Part shown: one piece after another, positions 17,050 to 28,874 of the stretch
Numbering within the stretch: the first letter of the stretch is position 1
Layout: each line of letters starts with the position of its first letter
Assembly (NCBI RefSeq): GCF_000741645.1
Contig: NZ_JGZD01000009.1
Span: forward strand, 1-64,000
Length of the DNA: 64,000 nucleotides
Source: Bifidobacterium minimum
Lineage (GTDB): Bacteria; Actinomycetota; Actinomycetes; Actinomycetales; Bifidobacteriaceae
Direction: 5' to 3'
Notes under the pieces: model-generated
Told to the model about the DNA's origin: nothing
The model's database searches: none
The model's input: the letters and a program-made list of their open reading frames with translations, nothing else
Position numbers and translations under genes: made by a program

Positions 17050-18678
17050 ATGGCAGAACTTACCATCGATCCCGCCACGATTCGCAAGGCGCTCGACGAA
17101 TTCGTCGAATCGTACAAGCCGTCGGACACGCCGACCCAGGAGGTCGGGTACGTGGCCACGGCCGGCGATGGCATTGCGCATGTGACGGGACTGCCTGGTT
17201 GCATGGCCAATGAGCTGCTGACCTTCGAGAACGGCACGCTTGGTCTGGCCTTCAATCTCGATGCCCGTGAGATCGGCGTCGTGATTTTGGGAGACTTCGC
17301 CGGAATCGAGGAGGGACAGGAGGTGCGCCGCACGGGCGACGTTCTGTCCGTTCCCGTTGGGGATGGATATCTGGGCCGCACCGTCGACCCGTTGGGCAAC
17401 CCCATTGACGGTCTGGGCGAGATCAAAAGAGAGGGACGCCGAATCCTTGAGGCTCAGGCGCCCGACGTCATGCATCGCCATCCCGTCGACGAGCCGATGT
17501 CCACCGGACTCAAGGCCATCGACGCGATGACCCCGATCGGACGCGGACAGCGACAGCTCATCATCGGTGACCGCCAGACCGGCAAAACGGCCATCGCGAT
17601 CGACACGATCATCAACCAGAAGACCAACTGGAAGAGCGGCGATCCCAAGAAGCAGGTGCGGTGCATCTACGTGGCCATCGGCCAGAAGGGATCCACCATC
17701 GCCTCCGTGCGCCAGAGCCTCGAGGAGGCCGGCGCGATGGAGTACACGACAATCGTGGCAAGCCCCGCGTCGGATTCCGCGGGATTCAAGTACATCGCCC
17801 CGTACACCGGCTCGGCCATCGGCCAGCACTGGATGTACCACGGCAAGCACGTCCTCATCGTCTTCGATGATCTGTCCAAGCAGGCCGAGGCGTACCGCTC
17901 GATCTCGCTGCTTCTTCGTCGCCCGCCGGGGCGCGAGGCATACCCCGGAGACGTGTTCTACCTGCATTCCCGCCTGCTGGAACGCTGCGCCAAGCTGTCC
18001 GACGAGCTGGGCGGGGGGTCGATGACCGGTCTGCCGATCATCGAGACGAAGGCGAACGACGTGTCGGCGTACATCCCGACCAACGTGATATCCATCACCG
18101 ATGGGCAGATCTTCCTGCAGTCCGATCTGTTCAACGCCAACCAGCGTCCCGCCGTGGACGTGGGCATCTCGGTGTCCCGCGTCGGTGGCGCTGCGCAGAC
18201 GAAGGCGCTGAAGAAGGTCTCGGGAACCCTGAAGATCTCCCTGGCCCAGTATCGGTCGTTGGAGTCCTTCGCGATGTTTGCCTCCGATCTGGACGCCGCC
18301 TCCAAGGCCCAGCTGACCCGTGGAGCCAGGCTCACCGAACTGCTCAAGCAGCCCCAGTTCTCTCCATACTCCATGGAGCAGGAGGTCGTCTCGGTGTGGG
18401 CCGGAACCCATGGGAAGCTCGACGACCTCGAGCTGGCCGACGTTCTGCCGTTCGAGAAGGCCATGCTCGACTATCTCGACCACAACACCGACATCCTCTC
18501 GACCATCCGCGACACCGGAGACTTCACCACGGACACCGAATCCGCTTTGGACAAGGCCATCGATGAGTTCCGCGCGACCTTCGTCACGAAGGCCGGAAAG
18601 CCTCTGGTGGAGAAGAAGCCGTCCGTCAAGCCGGATACCCCTGTGGAGCAGGAGAAAATCGTGGCCGGAGGGAAGTGA
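17050..18678 (+). CDS. atpA: ATP synthase F1 subunit alpha
   Basis: A 542-residue subunit with non-catalytic nucleotide sites. It has the P-loop [13 protein letters not shown] (about residue 173), an N-terminal beta-barrel, and the family signature [26 protein letters not shown] precedes ATG 17050. The GTG two codons earlier is less likely. It forms the alpha3beta3 hexamer with atpD. Confidence 0.98.
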   Translation: MAELTIDPATIRKALDEFVESYKPSDTPTQEVGYVATAGDGIAHVTGLPGCMANELLTFENGTLGLAFNLDAREIGVVILGDFAGIEEGQEVRRTGDVLSVPVGDGYLGRTVDPLGNPIDGLGEIKREGRRILEAQAPDVMHRHPVDEPMSTGLKAIDAMTPIGRGQRQLIIGDRQTGKTAIAIDTIINQKTNWKSGDPKKQVRCIYVAIGQKGSTIASVRQSLEEAGAMEYTTIVASPASDSAGFKYIAPYTGSAIGQHWMYHGKHVLIVFDDLSKQAEAYRSISLLLRRPPGREAYPGDVFYLHSRLLERCAKLSDELGGGSMTGLPIIETKANDVSAYIPTNVISITDGQIFLQSDLFNANQRPAVDVGISVSRVGGAAQTKALKKVSGTLKISLAQYRSLESFAMFASDLDAASKAQLTRGARLTELLKQPQFSPYSMEQEVVSVWAGTHGKLDDLELADVLPFEKAMLDYLDHNTDILSTIRDTGDFTTDTESALDKAIDEFRATFVTKAGKPLVEKKPSVKPDTPVEQEKIVAGGK

Positions 18679-18681
18679 TCC

Positions 18682-21095
<2,414 letters not shown>

Positions 21096-21096
21096 T

Positions 21097-21405
21097 ATGA
21101 CCGCGACCATGAGTGTGACCATCGTCGCCGCCGACCATCCCGTGTGGTCGGGGACGGCGAGGTCCGTCACGATTCCCGCCGCCGAGGGCGGAATGGGAAT
21201 CCTCCCGGACCACGAACCGGTTCTCACCGTCATCAAAGAGGGTGACGTCACCGTGGTCGAGGCCGGCGGCGAGCGTCATTCCTTCGCCGTGCGCGACGGT
21301 TTCATATCCTTCGATTCGAACCGGCTCACCATCGCCGTGGAGCGTGGACACGACGTCGTGCGGTCGGGGGAGGGCCAGACCGGCGGGGATCCGATCGAAG
21401 GCTAA
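21097..21405 (+). CDS. atpC: ATP synthase F1 subunit epsilon
   Basis: A 102-residue subunit with the N-terminal beta-sandwich: VTIVAADHPVWSG, then GGMGILPDHEPVLTVIKEGDVTV, then FAVRDGFISFDSNRLTI. The C-terminal helical hairpin of the longer forms is absent, replaced by a short polar tail, as in other actinobacteria. ATG 21097 is separated from the atpD stop by one base. It ends the operon. Confidence 0.95.
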   Translation: MTATMSVTIVAADHPVWSGTARSVTIPAAEGGMGILPDHEPVLTVIKEGDVTVVEAGGERHSFAVRDGFISFDSNRLTIAVERGHDVVRSGEGQTGGDPIEG

Positions 21406-21547
21406 TGACCGGTGATGCCATCCTTTGGGCCGTTCTGGGCGCCGATGAAGGATGACGACGAAGGATGGCGATGATCGTCGGGCGACACGCCCGCGACGAT
21501 GAAGGCGCTCCGACGACGAGACGCCTGTGGTTGCTACAGTGGACGCC

Positions 21548-22360
21548 GTGCGAATCATTGTGGCAGACTGCAGCGCCGAGTATTCGGGGCGCCTTCAGGC
21601 GTCCCTGCCGCCCGCGAAAAGGGTGATACTGGTCAAGGCCGACTCGAGCGTGCTGATCTTCTCGGAGCTGGGCTCATACAAACCGTTGAATTGGATGGCC
21701 GCACCCTGCACCATCCGTGAGGTGGATCCGTCGGCGGATGACGGGGAGTCGCCCTCGCCGATGGCCGGCTTATCGGGATCGGCGGACGGATCGGATTCCG
21801 GGTCCGACGAGGTAGCCGGGGCCGGGACGGGGGATGCGTCGGCTTCTGATGCGTCGGCTTCTGAGGAAAGACCCTGCAGGATCATCCGGGTGAAGGCCGA
21901 TAAAACCCCGGACCTTCTGGAGATCCGTCTGGCGCATGTCTATTCCGACGAATCCCACGACCTCGGCAGGGATCCGGGACTCGTCAAAGACGGCGTCGAG
22001 GACCATCTCCAGAGGCTGCTGTCGGAGCAGATCGAGCGCGTCGGCCCGGGATCGCGTCTGGTCCGCAGGGAGTTTCCCACGGCCATCGGTCCGGTCGACA
22101 TTATGGCGGTGGACTCCGAAGGAACCCATGTGGCCGTGGAGATCAAACGTCATGGCGGGATCGACGGGGTCGAGCAGCTCACCCGGTATTGCGCGCTGCT
22201 GAACCGCGATCCGCTTCTGGCCCCCGTCCGGGGCGTCCTCGCGGCGCAGAGCATCACTCCGCAGGCGAGGGTTCTGGCCGAAAGCCGAGGGTTCTCATGT
22301 CTTCTTCTCGACTATGAGGACATGAAGAACGCTCAAGATCCGGACCTGACGCTGTTCTGA
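21548..22360 (+). CDS. nucS: Endonuclease NucS (mismatch-specific)
   Basis: A 270-residue homologue of the archaeal/actinobacterial NucS/EndoMS nuclease, which cuts at mismatches and replaces MutSL in these bacteria (known of the family). The N-terminal dimerisation/DNA-binding part has RIIVADCSAEYSGRL and GSYKPLNWM. The catalytic core reads GPVDIMAVDSEGTHVAVEIKR, with the Asp/Glu/Lys of a RecB-like site. GTG 21548 is chosen because the family begins there. An unusual Ser/Asp/Gly-rich linker (about residues 60-115, including ASASDASASEE) separates the domains. The C-terminal DPDLTLF resembles the clamp-binding end of other NucS proteins. Confidence 0.93.
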   Translation: MRIIVADCSAEYSGRLQASLPPAKRVILVKADSSVLIFSELGSYKPLNWMAAPCTIREVDPSADDGESPSPMAGLSGSADGSDSGSDEVAGAGTGDASASDASASEERPCRIIRVKADKTPDLLEIRLAHVYSDESHDLGRDPGLVKDGVEDHLQRLLSEQIERVGPGSRLVRREFPTAIGPVDIMAVDSEGTHVAVEIKRHGGIDGVEQLTRYCALLNRDPLLAPVRGVLAAQSITPQARVLAESRGFSCLLLDYEDMKNAQDPDLTLF

Positions 22361-22440
22361 GGCGTCCGGTCCGGGTCCCGCGCGTCGGGATGCGCGTCGT
22401 CGTCGCGGACGTATGCCGTTCGGGACGGACCGGACGCGGA

Positions 22441-23469
22441 TCAGGACGCCGCGTAGGCGTACAGGATGTCGACGACGAAATACAGCGTCGAGTTCGCGGG
22501 GATGGTCACGTTTCCGGAGGAATCCTTCTGGGCGTCCGAACCGTAGCCGAGATCCGGGGGGATCACGAGCAGGACCTGTGAACCCACCGTCTGTCCGGTG
22601 AGTCCCTTCGTCCAGCCTTTGACGACTGAGGAAAGCGAGAAGCTGCTGGCGCTGCCGCTGTCCCAGGAGGAGTCGAACTGCTTCAGGGTGCCCTTCTTCG
22701 TTTCGTACCAGCCCGTGTAATGGGCGCTGACGGTGTCCGTCGAGGTGACTTTGTCGCCGGTGCCCTTGATCAGCGTCTGGGCGACCAGCGATCCGCTGGG
22801 CTTGTATCCGTTAAGCGACAAGGAGGGCTTGCCGTTCTTCGCAAGCGTGACCTTGGGAAGGTCGGAGGGGATATCCTTCACGGTGGTTCCCGTAGCGCGG
22901 GTGAGCGCCTTGGTTTTCGACACCAGCGTCATGGCGAGGATGTAGGAGGTGCCCGACGAGTTCGAGTCGTTGACTCCGAAGGCGATCGTCGAATTGATCT
23001 TCGCGCCCTTGAATATCTTGTAATAGGCGTCGGTCGTGGATGAGGAGTCGACCACGAGCGAGCAGTCGGGGGTGTTCTTCGTCCAGGTGTTCATCAGCTC
23101 GGAGCCATCCTTGGCGTTGATGGCGATGCCCTGGGAGCAGACGCGGTCGCCATCCTGGATCGTTGCGCCATCGCCCTTCTGAAGAACCGCATACGTGTTG
23201 TTCTGGACCGTCATCGGCGTGTGGAAGGAGATGGTCGGCTTCTTGCCCGGCTTTCCGGTGGCGGTGATCCCGGCAAGCTGGCTCATCGTGGATGTCGAGC
23301 TGGAGCTTGACGAGCTTGATCCGGATTCCGTCGACGAGGCCGACTCCGTGGAGGTGGACGCCGATGAGGAGGATCCCCCACATCCCGCCAGAGCGAGTCC
23401 GAGGGACGCCATCAGGGCGATGGCCGAGACGATGTGGTTGCGCCGGGTGTTCCGGATTGTTGTTCTCAT
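22441..23469 (-). CDS. FKBP-type peptidyl-prolyl isomerase lipoprotein
   Basis: A 342-residue secreted lipoprotein. The signal peptide ends in the lipobox LAGC (Cys30) and is followed by a long Ser/Thr/Glu linker. The C-terminal FKBP domain (about residues 245-340) has VSAHYTGWYETKKGTLKQFDSSWD, then VVKGWTKGLTGQTVGSQVLLVIPP and YGSDA, keeping most of the fold. A second, divergent FKBP-like domain probably precedes it. It should assist folding of exported proteins at the outer face of the membrane. It is convergent with nucS. Confidence 0.9.
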   Translation of the reverse strand: MRTTIRNTRRNHIVSAIALMASLGLALAGCGGSSSSASTSTESASSTESGSSSSSSSSTSTMSQLAGITATGKPGKKPTISFHTPMTVQNNTYAVLQKGDGATIQDGDRVCSQGIAINAKDGSELMNTWTKNTPDCSLVVDSSSTTDAYYKIFKGAKINSTIAFGVNDSNSSGTSYILAMTLVSKTKALTRATGTTVKDIPSDLPKVTLAKNGKPSLSLNGYKPSGSLVAQTLIKGTGDKVTSTDTVSAHYTGWYETKKGTLKQFDSSWDSGSASSFSLSSVVKGWTKGLTGQTVGSQVLLVIPPDLGYGSDAQKDSSGNVTIPANSTLYFVVDILYAYAAS

Positions 23470-23791
23470 GCGTTCCAGCCTAGCCGCATCGACTGATCAA
23501 TCGTCGTTCGACCGACCATCGGCCGGTCCACCATCATGTCTGTCATCATGTTCGCCATCGTGTTCGCCAGCAGAGGGACGAGCGGGTTCCGGCTGGGGCG
23601 GAGCGGGACTCCGGCCCCGATCCGCCGGTCGATGGCCCCGCGCTCTCACGCTTTTTGATACACCTCTAGTAGACTACCGTTGATATGAACCATGAACAGC
23701 ATGCTCGTCCTCGCCGCGCCCGCCGCGGAACTCCCACGAGGCATGCCCGGATCATGAGGGGAATCGTCGCTCCCATACTGGCTTATGCGCC

Positions 23792-24895
23792 GTGGCATGT
23801 TGCGTTTTCGGGGTGCTCAACGCCACGATCTGGCGCCCCTCGACAGATATCGCCGCGACCGCGAGATTGTCGGGAGCGCGCTACGTCGTGACCGATCCGG
23901 GGGTGCTGGATCTGGTCGATACGTCGGCGAGGATGCGCGTGTCGTCGGATTCGTCCTCCCAGACCGTCTGCATCGCGCTGGCGAGCGCGCAGGACGCCAT
24001 GGGATGGGTCGCGGGCGAGACCGTCACGCGCGTCACGGGAATGTCCAATTGGTCCACATTGTCCACGGACAAATATGAGGCTGCGGCAGGCGCGGATTCG
24101 CAGGGGTCGGATGTCGATTTCAAGGACTCGGACATGTGGACCGCCTCCAGATGCGGACAGGGGTCGGTGGGGCTGGCGACATCCGACACATCGTCGACCG
24201 TGGCCGTGATCGATCTGGGGAAGGCGAGCACCGGGGGATCGCTGGTCCTGTCCTGGACGAGGCGGAATCCGCCGAATTTCGCCGCTCCGTTGTATTTCAT
24301 GGCGGTTCTTTTCGCGGGTATGGCCTTTCTGAGCGCCTCCGTCTTCGCCATATCCCCCGAGCGTAGGCGCAAGTCCGTCAAGGCCGCGGCCGCTGCGGGG
24401 AAGTCGGCCGGGGCACAGGAGGAAGTCACCATTCGTGAGGCCCTGAAGGGCACGCTGGAGGTGATCCATTCCTCCATGCCTCGGGGGCGCTCCCGCCGGG
24501 CGGGCGCTTCCGGCCGTGGCGCCTCGCACAAACGGAGGGAGGCGTCCCGAAAGCGCCTCGATGACGGACAGAAGAGAGATTCCGGTGATCATGCCGAGGC
24601 CGGGCCCGTGGTGGTTGACCCGTCGGCCCGCAGCATGGTGGCCGAACAGGAGAGTCGGCGGTCCGCATCGGATGAGACGCGGGCGAACGATGGTGTGCGC
24701 GAGGACCGCAGCGGGGTCGTGGGGGATGATGTCGAGCAGACGTCGGTTATCTCATCCGAGGAGTTGCGTTCGTATTTCGCTCGCCTTGCCCAGGAATCCG
24801 CTCGTGCGGGGGATCAGACGGACGATCATGCGGATCATGACGATGAATCACCGCACCATGGCCATGTGCCGGGCAGTCAGGAGGACCGTGGATGA
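23792..24895 (+). CDS. Membrane protein of unknown function, N-terminus probably frameshifted
   Basis: About 367 residues. A hydrophobic start (VFGVLNATIW), an extracytoplasmic domain of about 150 residues, a second membrane helix (APLYFMAVLFAGMAFLSASVFAIS, about residues 167-192) and a charged cytoplasmic tail. There is no ribosome site at 23792. The frame from ATG 23685 or 23753 (MRGIVAPILAY) runs into it, and losing one base near 23788 would explain the break. The intact gene then likely starts at 23753 or before. It overlaps the next gene by four bases (ATGA), so the two work together. No family is recognised. Confidence 0.62.
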   Translation: MACCVFGVLNATIWRPSTDIAATARLSGARYVVTDPGVLDLVDTSARMRVSSDSSSQTVCIALASAQDAMGWVAGETVTRVTGMSNWSTLSTDKYEAAAGADSQGSDVDFKDSDMWTASRCGQGSVGLATSDTSSTVAVIDLGKASTGGSLVLSWTRRNPPNFAAPLYFMAVLFAGMAFLSASVFAISPERRRKSVKAAAAAGKSAGAQEEVTIREALKGTLEVIHSSMPRGRSRRAGASGRGASHKRREASRKRLDDGQKRDSGDHAEAGPVVVDPSARSMVAEQESRRSASDETRANDGVREDRSGVVGDDVEQTSVISSEELRSYFARLAQESARAGDQTDDHADHDDESPHHGHVPGSQEDRG

Positions 24896-25905
24896 GAGGA
24901 TATAGCCGAATGCTCAGAAGGATGGTGGCGGCGCTCCTCGCGTGTGTGGCCGCGGTGGGGTTGTCGGCCTGCGATGGCCAGCCGCCGAGCGTGGAGGCCT
25001 CCTCGTCCGCTTCCCAGACGGGTCCCGATCTGACGGCCTCGCAGGAGAAGGCCATCCGTCGGAGGATCCTGGCGGGGATCAACGCCGCGAACGATTCCCG
25101 CGATGCGAAGGGATTGGACGCATACATGAGCGGTCCCGCCCTGACCATCCGCACGAGCGAGCTGTCTATCGCCAAGGCGACGGGCGAGCTCGATCCGAAG
25201 ACGACGATTCCCTCCGGTGCCGTGCAGACCGTGATCCCGACGGACTCGGGGTGGCCGCGGTCGGTGTTCACCATCACGACCACGACCAAGGACCAGCAAT
25301 CCAAACGGCTTCTGGTCCTCAGGCAGGATTCGGCGCGGAACAACTATCGGCTCTGGGCCGTCGCCCGTTTGTTCGAGGGCGCGCAACTGCCGAAGTTCGC
25401 GATCCCCTCCATCGGATCATCATTGGGCGAGGCGGATGATTCGGGTCTGGTGATGACTCCGAGCGATGCGGTCCAGCGGTATGCCGATGTGCTGCAGAAG
25501 GGATCGCAGAGCGACTACGCCAAACAGTTCTCGGACGACTACTTCCGGCAGGATCTGGCGACATTGGCGGAAACCGTCCAAAAGGGCATGGAGCAGAACG
25601 CGGGGACGCAGAATCAGACCTTCACCGCGTCACGCGACGACATCTCCGTCATGCGCTCTACGGACGGCGGCGATCTGGTCGTCGCCCGTATCGATTCCCA
25701 GTGGAAGAGAAGCGCCGGCGAGGGACGCAAGTCATTGCCCGCGTCCGATGCCGAGAAGGCGTTGTTCGGTTCCGGAACGGCCACCTCCGTGATGACGGTG
25801 ACGTATGTCAATGTCGTGGCGCTGTATATCCCTCCGGCGAATTCAGGCAAGCAGGTCGTGGCGGTGGGTGCCGAGAGGCAGCCGGTGGCCGTGAAGGCCT
25901 CATGA
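24892..25905 (+). CDS. Lipoprotein of unknown function
   Basis: A 337-residue protein with a basic N-terminus, a hydrophobic segment and the lipobox LSAC (Cys27), so it should be anchored on the outer face of the membrane. The rest is soluble, without recognisable catalytic motifs. There are two similar-sized halves separated at about residue 180 (GLVMTPSDAVQRYAD). Its start overlaps the stop of the preceding membrane protein gene (ATGA), showing translational coupling. It may form an envelope complex with that protein. Confidence 0.8.
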   Translation: MRGYSRMLRRMVAALLACVAAVGLSACDGQPPSVEASSSASQTGPDLTASQEKAIRRRILAGINAANDSRDAKGLDAYMSGPALTIRTSELSIAKATGELDPKTTIPSGAVQTVIPTDSGWPRSVFTITTTTKDQQSKRLLVLRQDSARNNYRLWAVARLFEGAQLPKFAIPSIGSSLGEADDSGLVMTPSDAVQRYADVLQKGSQSDYAKQFSDDYFRQDLATLAETVQKGMEQNAGTQNQTFTASRDDISVMRSTDGGDLVVARIDSQWKRSAGEGRKSLPASDAEKALFGSGTATSVMTVTYVNVVALYIPPANSGKQVVAVGAERQPVAVKAS

Positions 25906-25973
25906 TCGCGGCGGTGCCCTACCGAGGCTAAGCTGAGGGGGGACCGTCATGGGACGGGCGACGGAAATGAGGA

Positions 25974-26948
25974 ATGATGGCGCGTGATGGGCAGATGACT
26001 CCGGGGGTTTCCTTGGCCGGAGCGGTTGATCTTGAATCACTGAAGCATAAGGCGGAGGCCCAGTCGTCGCCGCGGTCCGGGGCGGGGAAGTCCGGCGGAT
26101 TCGTGGTGGACGTCGATGAGTCCGGTTTCGAGGCGATGGTCCAGACGTCGACGACCTTCCCCATCCTTCTTCTCTTCTGGATGCCGGATGATGAGAGACT
26201 CGTCTCCATGGCCACGGCATTGGCCGACGCCGTCAACGCGCATAACGGAGAGATACAGCTGTGCCGGATCGATGCCGCGGCCAATCCCTCCATCGCCCAG
26301 GCGTTCCGCCTTCAGGGTGCGCCCGCGTTGTTCGCGCTTATCGGAGGCCGTCCCATGCCGCTGCTGCAGGGGCTGCCCAACGACGACGAGATGGATCAGA
26401 TCAAGAACGACGTCATACCCCGTGTTATCGAGGTCGCCCATCAGGCGGGCGTCTCCGGAACGGCACCGCGTCAGGATGCCAAGGATTCCGCCGAGGAGGA
26501 CGGCGCTCCCGCCGAGTCCGCGTCCGAGCCCGAGATTCCGCCGGAGCATGCCGAGGCCCATCGTCTGGCGCTCGCAGGTGACTACGCCGGTGCGGCGCAG
26601 GCCTATCGCGAGGTTCTGGAGGCGGATCCCACCGATGCCCTCGCCGCGAGGGAGAGGGCCAAGGCGCTGCTGCTGGCACGTTCGGGATCGGTTGACGTCC
26701 GGGTCGTGCGCGATGCCGCCGCCGCCCATCCCGATGACGTCGACGCCCAATTGGCCGTCGCCGATGTCGATATGATCGGTGGCCAGATATCCGATGCGTT
26801 CGATCGTCTGCTGGACTTCCTGTCATCCGGGCATCGTCAGGACATCGCCGCCGTCCGGGATCGCCTTGTGGAGTACTTCCTGATCCTCGACCCGGCCGAT
26901 CCGCGTCTGGGGAGCGCCCGTCGCAGGCTCGCGACGCTGATGTACTAG
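25974..26948 (+). CDS. Thioredoxin-fold/TPR protein (YbbN/CnoX-like) lacking CXXC
   Basis: A 324-residue cytosolic protein. A thioredoxin-like domain (about residues 40-160) is followed by an acidic linker and tetratricopeptide-like helices (AEAHRLALAGDYAGAAQAYREVLEADP and on). This is the layout of YbbN/CnoX co-chaperones. The active-site position reads LLFWMPDDER, without either cysteine, so no disulfide chemistry is expected. A holdase or scaffold role is more likely. Start ATG 25974 or 25977 after GAGG. Confidence 0.82.
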   Translation: MMARDGQMTPGVSLAGAVDLESLKHKAEAQSSPRSGAGKSGGFVVDVDESGFEAMVQTSTTFPILLLFWMPDDERLVSMATALADAVNAHNGEIQLCRIDAAANPSIAQAFRLQGAPALFALIGGRPMPLLQGLPNDDEMDQIKNDVIPRVIEVAHQAGVSGTAPRQDAKDSAEEDGAPAESASEPEIPPEHAEAHRLALAGDYAGAAQAYREVLEADPTDALAARERAKALLLARSGSVDVRVVRDAAAAHPDDVDAQLAVADVDMIGGQISDAFDRLLDFLSSGHRQDIAAVRDRLVEYFLILDPADPRLGSARRRLATLMY

Positions 26949-27222
26949 CGCAGGCTTGTGCGACGCTGATGTGACGCTGATGCCCCGGAGGCCCGTGCAC
27001 GGAACATGCCGCGCATCGGTCATGTCCCGAAGCGGCGGGGCATCAGGTGCTGGAGTGCCGGAGCGCTGCTGGAGTGCCGGAGTGCGGGATGTGACGGTTG
27101 GAGGTGACGGGCGCATCGGGTGCGGGATGTGACCGGATGCGTCCGGCCTGATCGTGCGCACGTCGTCCGGCATTCGTGGGGGTTCCTCTCTCGCGGCGGA
27201 TCTTTCCGCGGTGGATTCCGGG

Positions 27223-27252
27223 CGTCTATACGCGTCTATATGCGTCTATACG
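27223..27252. repeat. Three tandem 10-bp units (CGTCTATACG)
   Basis: CGTCTATACG, CGTCTATATG and CGTCTATACG run head-to-tail and overlap the stop codon (27246-27248) of the minus-strand CYTH gene. Nearby at about 27059-27097, GCTGGAGTGCCGGAG occurs twice. Slippage products are the likely origin. The rest of 26949-27222 shows no gene. Confidence 0.75.
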
Positions 27253-27881
27253 CGGCGGTTGCGGCCGAAGACCTGCTCGAAATGCGGACCCTGATCGTCA
27301 AGCTCTCTGATGAACTCGTCGCGCCACTGGTCGAACGGCCGGGATGCAAGACCGTCATTCGAGAATCGGCGCTGGTCCGTGATCTCGCTGACGCAGAAGG
27401 CGGGAATGGCCAGATTGGTGACGGGGCCGCTTCTTTCGGCCTCGGCGACCACCAGAGGATGGTTGTCGCCCCCGAACACGTCGACGCTCCATCCATCCTC
27501 TCCCATCCACAGGGAGAAGCGGTTCTTGATGATCACCGATCCGCCTCGCAGGATCAGCTCGGTGGCCACATGCTGGTCGATCTCGCGCTCGGCCTCGTAC
27601 CGCGTTCCGCCGACGGCGGGACCCTTGACGGTCACGAACGCCTCCGAGACCCTGTCCGTGAGCGAGCGCAGGACGCTGCGGGCGTCCGTGGCGCGGGTCA
27701 TGTCGACGTCGACGTCATGGACTTGGACGCGCACCCGCAGCGCGTAGTTGTCCTGATGGACGTAGTAGCTCTGCACTATCAGGGTGGGGCTTTCGTCGGC
27801 GAGCTCGGCCGGCGGCTGCGCGCAGTAGAAGCGGCGTTCGAACTCGAAGTCGGTCATGGAATCCCAAGGGCCACTGGTCAT
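27246..27881 (-). CDS. CYTH-domain protein
   Basis: A 211-residue protein whose N-terminal DFEFERRFYC and the later RYEAEREI, IIKNRFSLW, WSVDVF and LVVAEAE segments follow the pattern of CYTH domains: a tunnel fold binding triphosphates with divalent metal through alternating Glu/Lys/Arg residues. Members include triphosphatases and class IV adenylate cyclases. The exact reaction is not predictable. Start 27881 or the ATG eight codons in (MTDFEFERR) are both possible, with no clear ribosome site. It stands alone, convergent with the genes on its left. Confidence 0.75.
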   Translation of the reverse strand: MTSGPWDSMTDFEFERRFYCAQPPAELADESPTLIVQSYYVHQDNYALRVRVQVHDVDVDMTRATDARSVLRSLTDRVSEAFVTVKGPAVGGTRYEAEREIDQHVATELILRGGSVIIKNRFSLWMGEDGWSVDVFGGDNHPLVVAEAERSGPVTNLAIPAFCVSEITDQRRFSNDGLASRPFDQWRDEFIRELDDQGPHFEQVFGRNRRV

Positions 27882-28008
27882 GGGTCCCAGTCTATGCCGT
27901 CCTCATGTCGTCGGCGCCGTTCTGATGCCATCGGCCTGTCCGTGCCCCGCACCATGGGTGTCGTCACTGCCGTGTCCGGGGTGCGTGTACAGTGGTGTGG
28001 GTGCGTGA

Positions 28009-28081
28009 GGGTTTGTAGCTCAGTGGATAGAGCGTCTGTCTCCGGAACAGAAGGTCGTGGGTTCGAATCCCATCAAGCCCA
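28009..28081 (+). tRNA. tRNA-Arg (anticodon CCG)
   Basis: GGGTTTG pairs with CAAGCCC (one G-T), D-arm GCTCAGTGGATAGAGC, anticodon stem/loop TCTGTCTCCGGAACAGA, T-arm GTGGGTTCGAATCCCAT, discriminator A. It reads CGG codons. Confidence 0.95.
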
Positions 28082-28086
28082 CCGGT

Positions 28087-28121
28087 CGGTCCTTGGAACC
28101 ATTGGTTTCCGGGGCTTTTTT
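28087..28121 (+). terminator. Terminator after tRNA-Arg
   Basis: GGAACC (28095-28100) pairs with GGTTTCC across ATT, followed by GGGGC and six Ts (28116-28121). It lies just after the tRNA, as expected. Confidence 0.65.
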
Positions 28122-28260
28122 GATTCTCCCTCTGGTTGCCCTCGTGGACACGATTGGGCACGATGGCCGTGGAATGAGCCGCTCGCCCCATTGTTACGGC
28201 CGTGAGGGATATTGTTCAGTGTGGTTCACCGTCCATTGCGGATCTATCGAAAGGATTGCC

Positions 28261-28650
28261 ATGTCAGAGGGAGTCAATGAGGTTGCCACGGCATATGCGC
28301 CGGCGGCTCTGGGTGCCTACAGCCAGGCGGTGAAGGCCAACGGCCTGATATTCGTCTCCGGTCAGCTCGGCATCGATCCGGCGACCGGCGAGCTGGCGGG
28401 ACCCAGCGCGGGGGAGCAGACCGCGCAGGCGCTGAAGAACATCAAATACATTCTCGACGCCGCCGGCAGCGGAATCGAGAAGGTCGTGCGCACGACGATC
28501 TATATGAAGAACGTGGATGATTTCCACGAGGTCGACTCCCGGTATGCCCAGGTCTTCATCGGCTCGGTGAAGCCGGCGCGCGTGGCGTTCGGCGGCAACG
28601 ACATCCCCAAGGGCGCTCTGGTGGAGATCGACGCCATAGCCGTCGCGTGA
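28261..28650 (+). CDS. RidA family enamine/imine deaminase
   Basis: A 129-residue protein of the RidA/YjgF/UK114 family, which hydrolyses reactive enamines and imines (such as 2-aminoacrylate) released by PLP enzymes. It is cytosolic and usually trimeric. Visible are YAPAALGAYSQAVKANGLIFVSGQLGIDP, TTIYMKNVDDF and the conserved Arg of KPARVAF, ending VEIDAIAVA. AAAGGATTGCC precedes ATG 28261. It sits alone between tRNA-Arg and the kinase operon. Confidence 0.93.
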   Translation: MSEGVNEVATAYAPAALGAYSQAVKANGLIFVSGQLGIDPATGELAGPSAGEQTAQALKNIKYILDAAGSGIEKVVRTTIYMKNVDDFHEVDSRYAQVFIGSVKPARVAFGGNDIPKGALVEIDAIAVA

Positions 28651-28702
28651 CTTTGAGCTGCTGAGCTGCTGAGACGAAGGGGCGCATAATCGTTGCGTCG
28701 TG

Positions 28703-28735
28703 GGATCCGGTTCCTCCGATTGGAGGGCCGGATCC
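28703..28735 (+). terminator. Strong hairpin after the RidA gene
   Basis: GGATCCGG..CCTCC (28703-28717) pairs with GGAGG.CCGGATCC (28722-28735) around GATT. It is well paired, but only TTGCG follows, so it may be a terminator without a T-tract or a structured leader of the kinase operon. Confidence 0.5.
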
Positions 28736-28874
28736 TTGCGTATGCGGGACGGTATGACGGGACGGTTATCCACATTCCCCGTGGCAGTGGCGGCCCTCCG
28801 TCGTCGTCGGGCAGAGTGTGGGTGGGAGGTCTGAAGGCCTGTCATCCGCATGGGGGAAGCCGAGGTCAGAGGGA

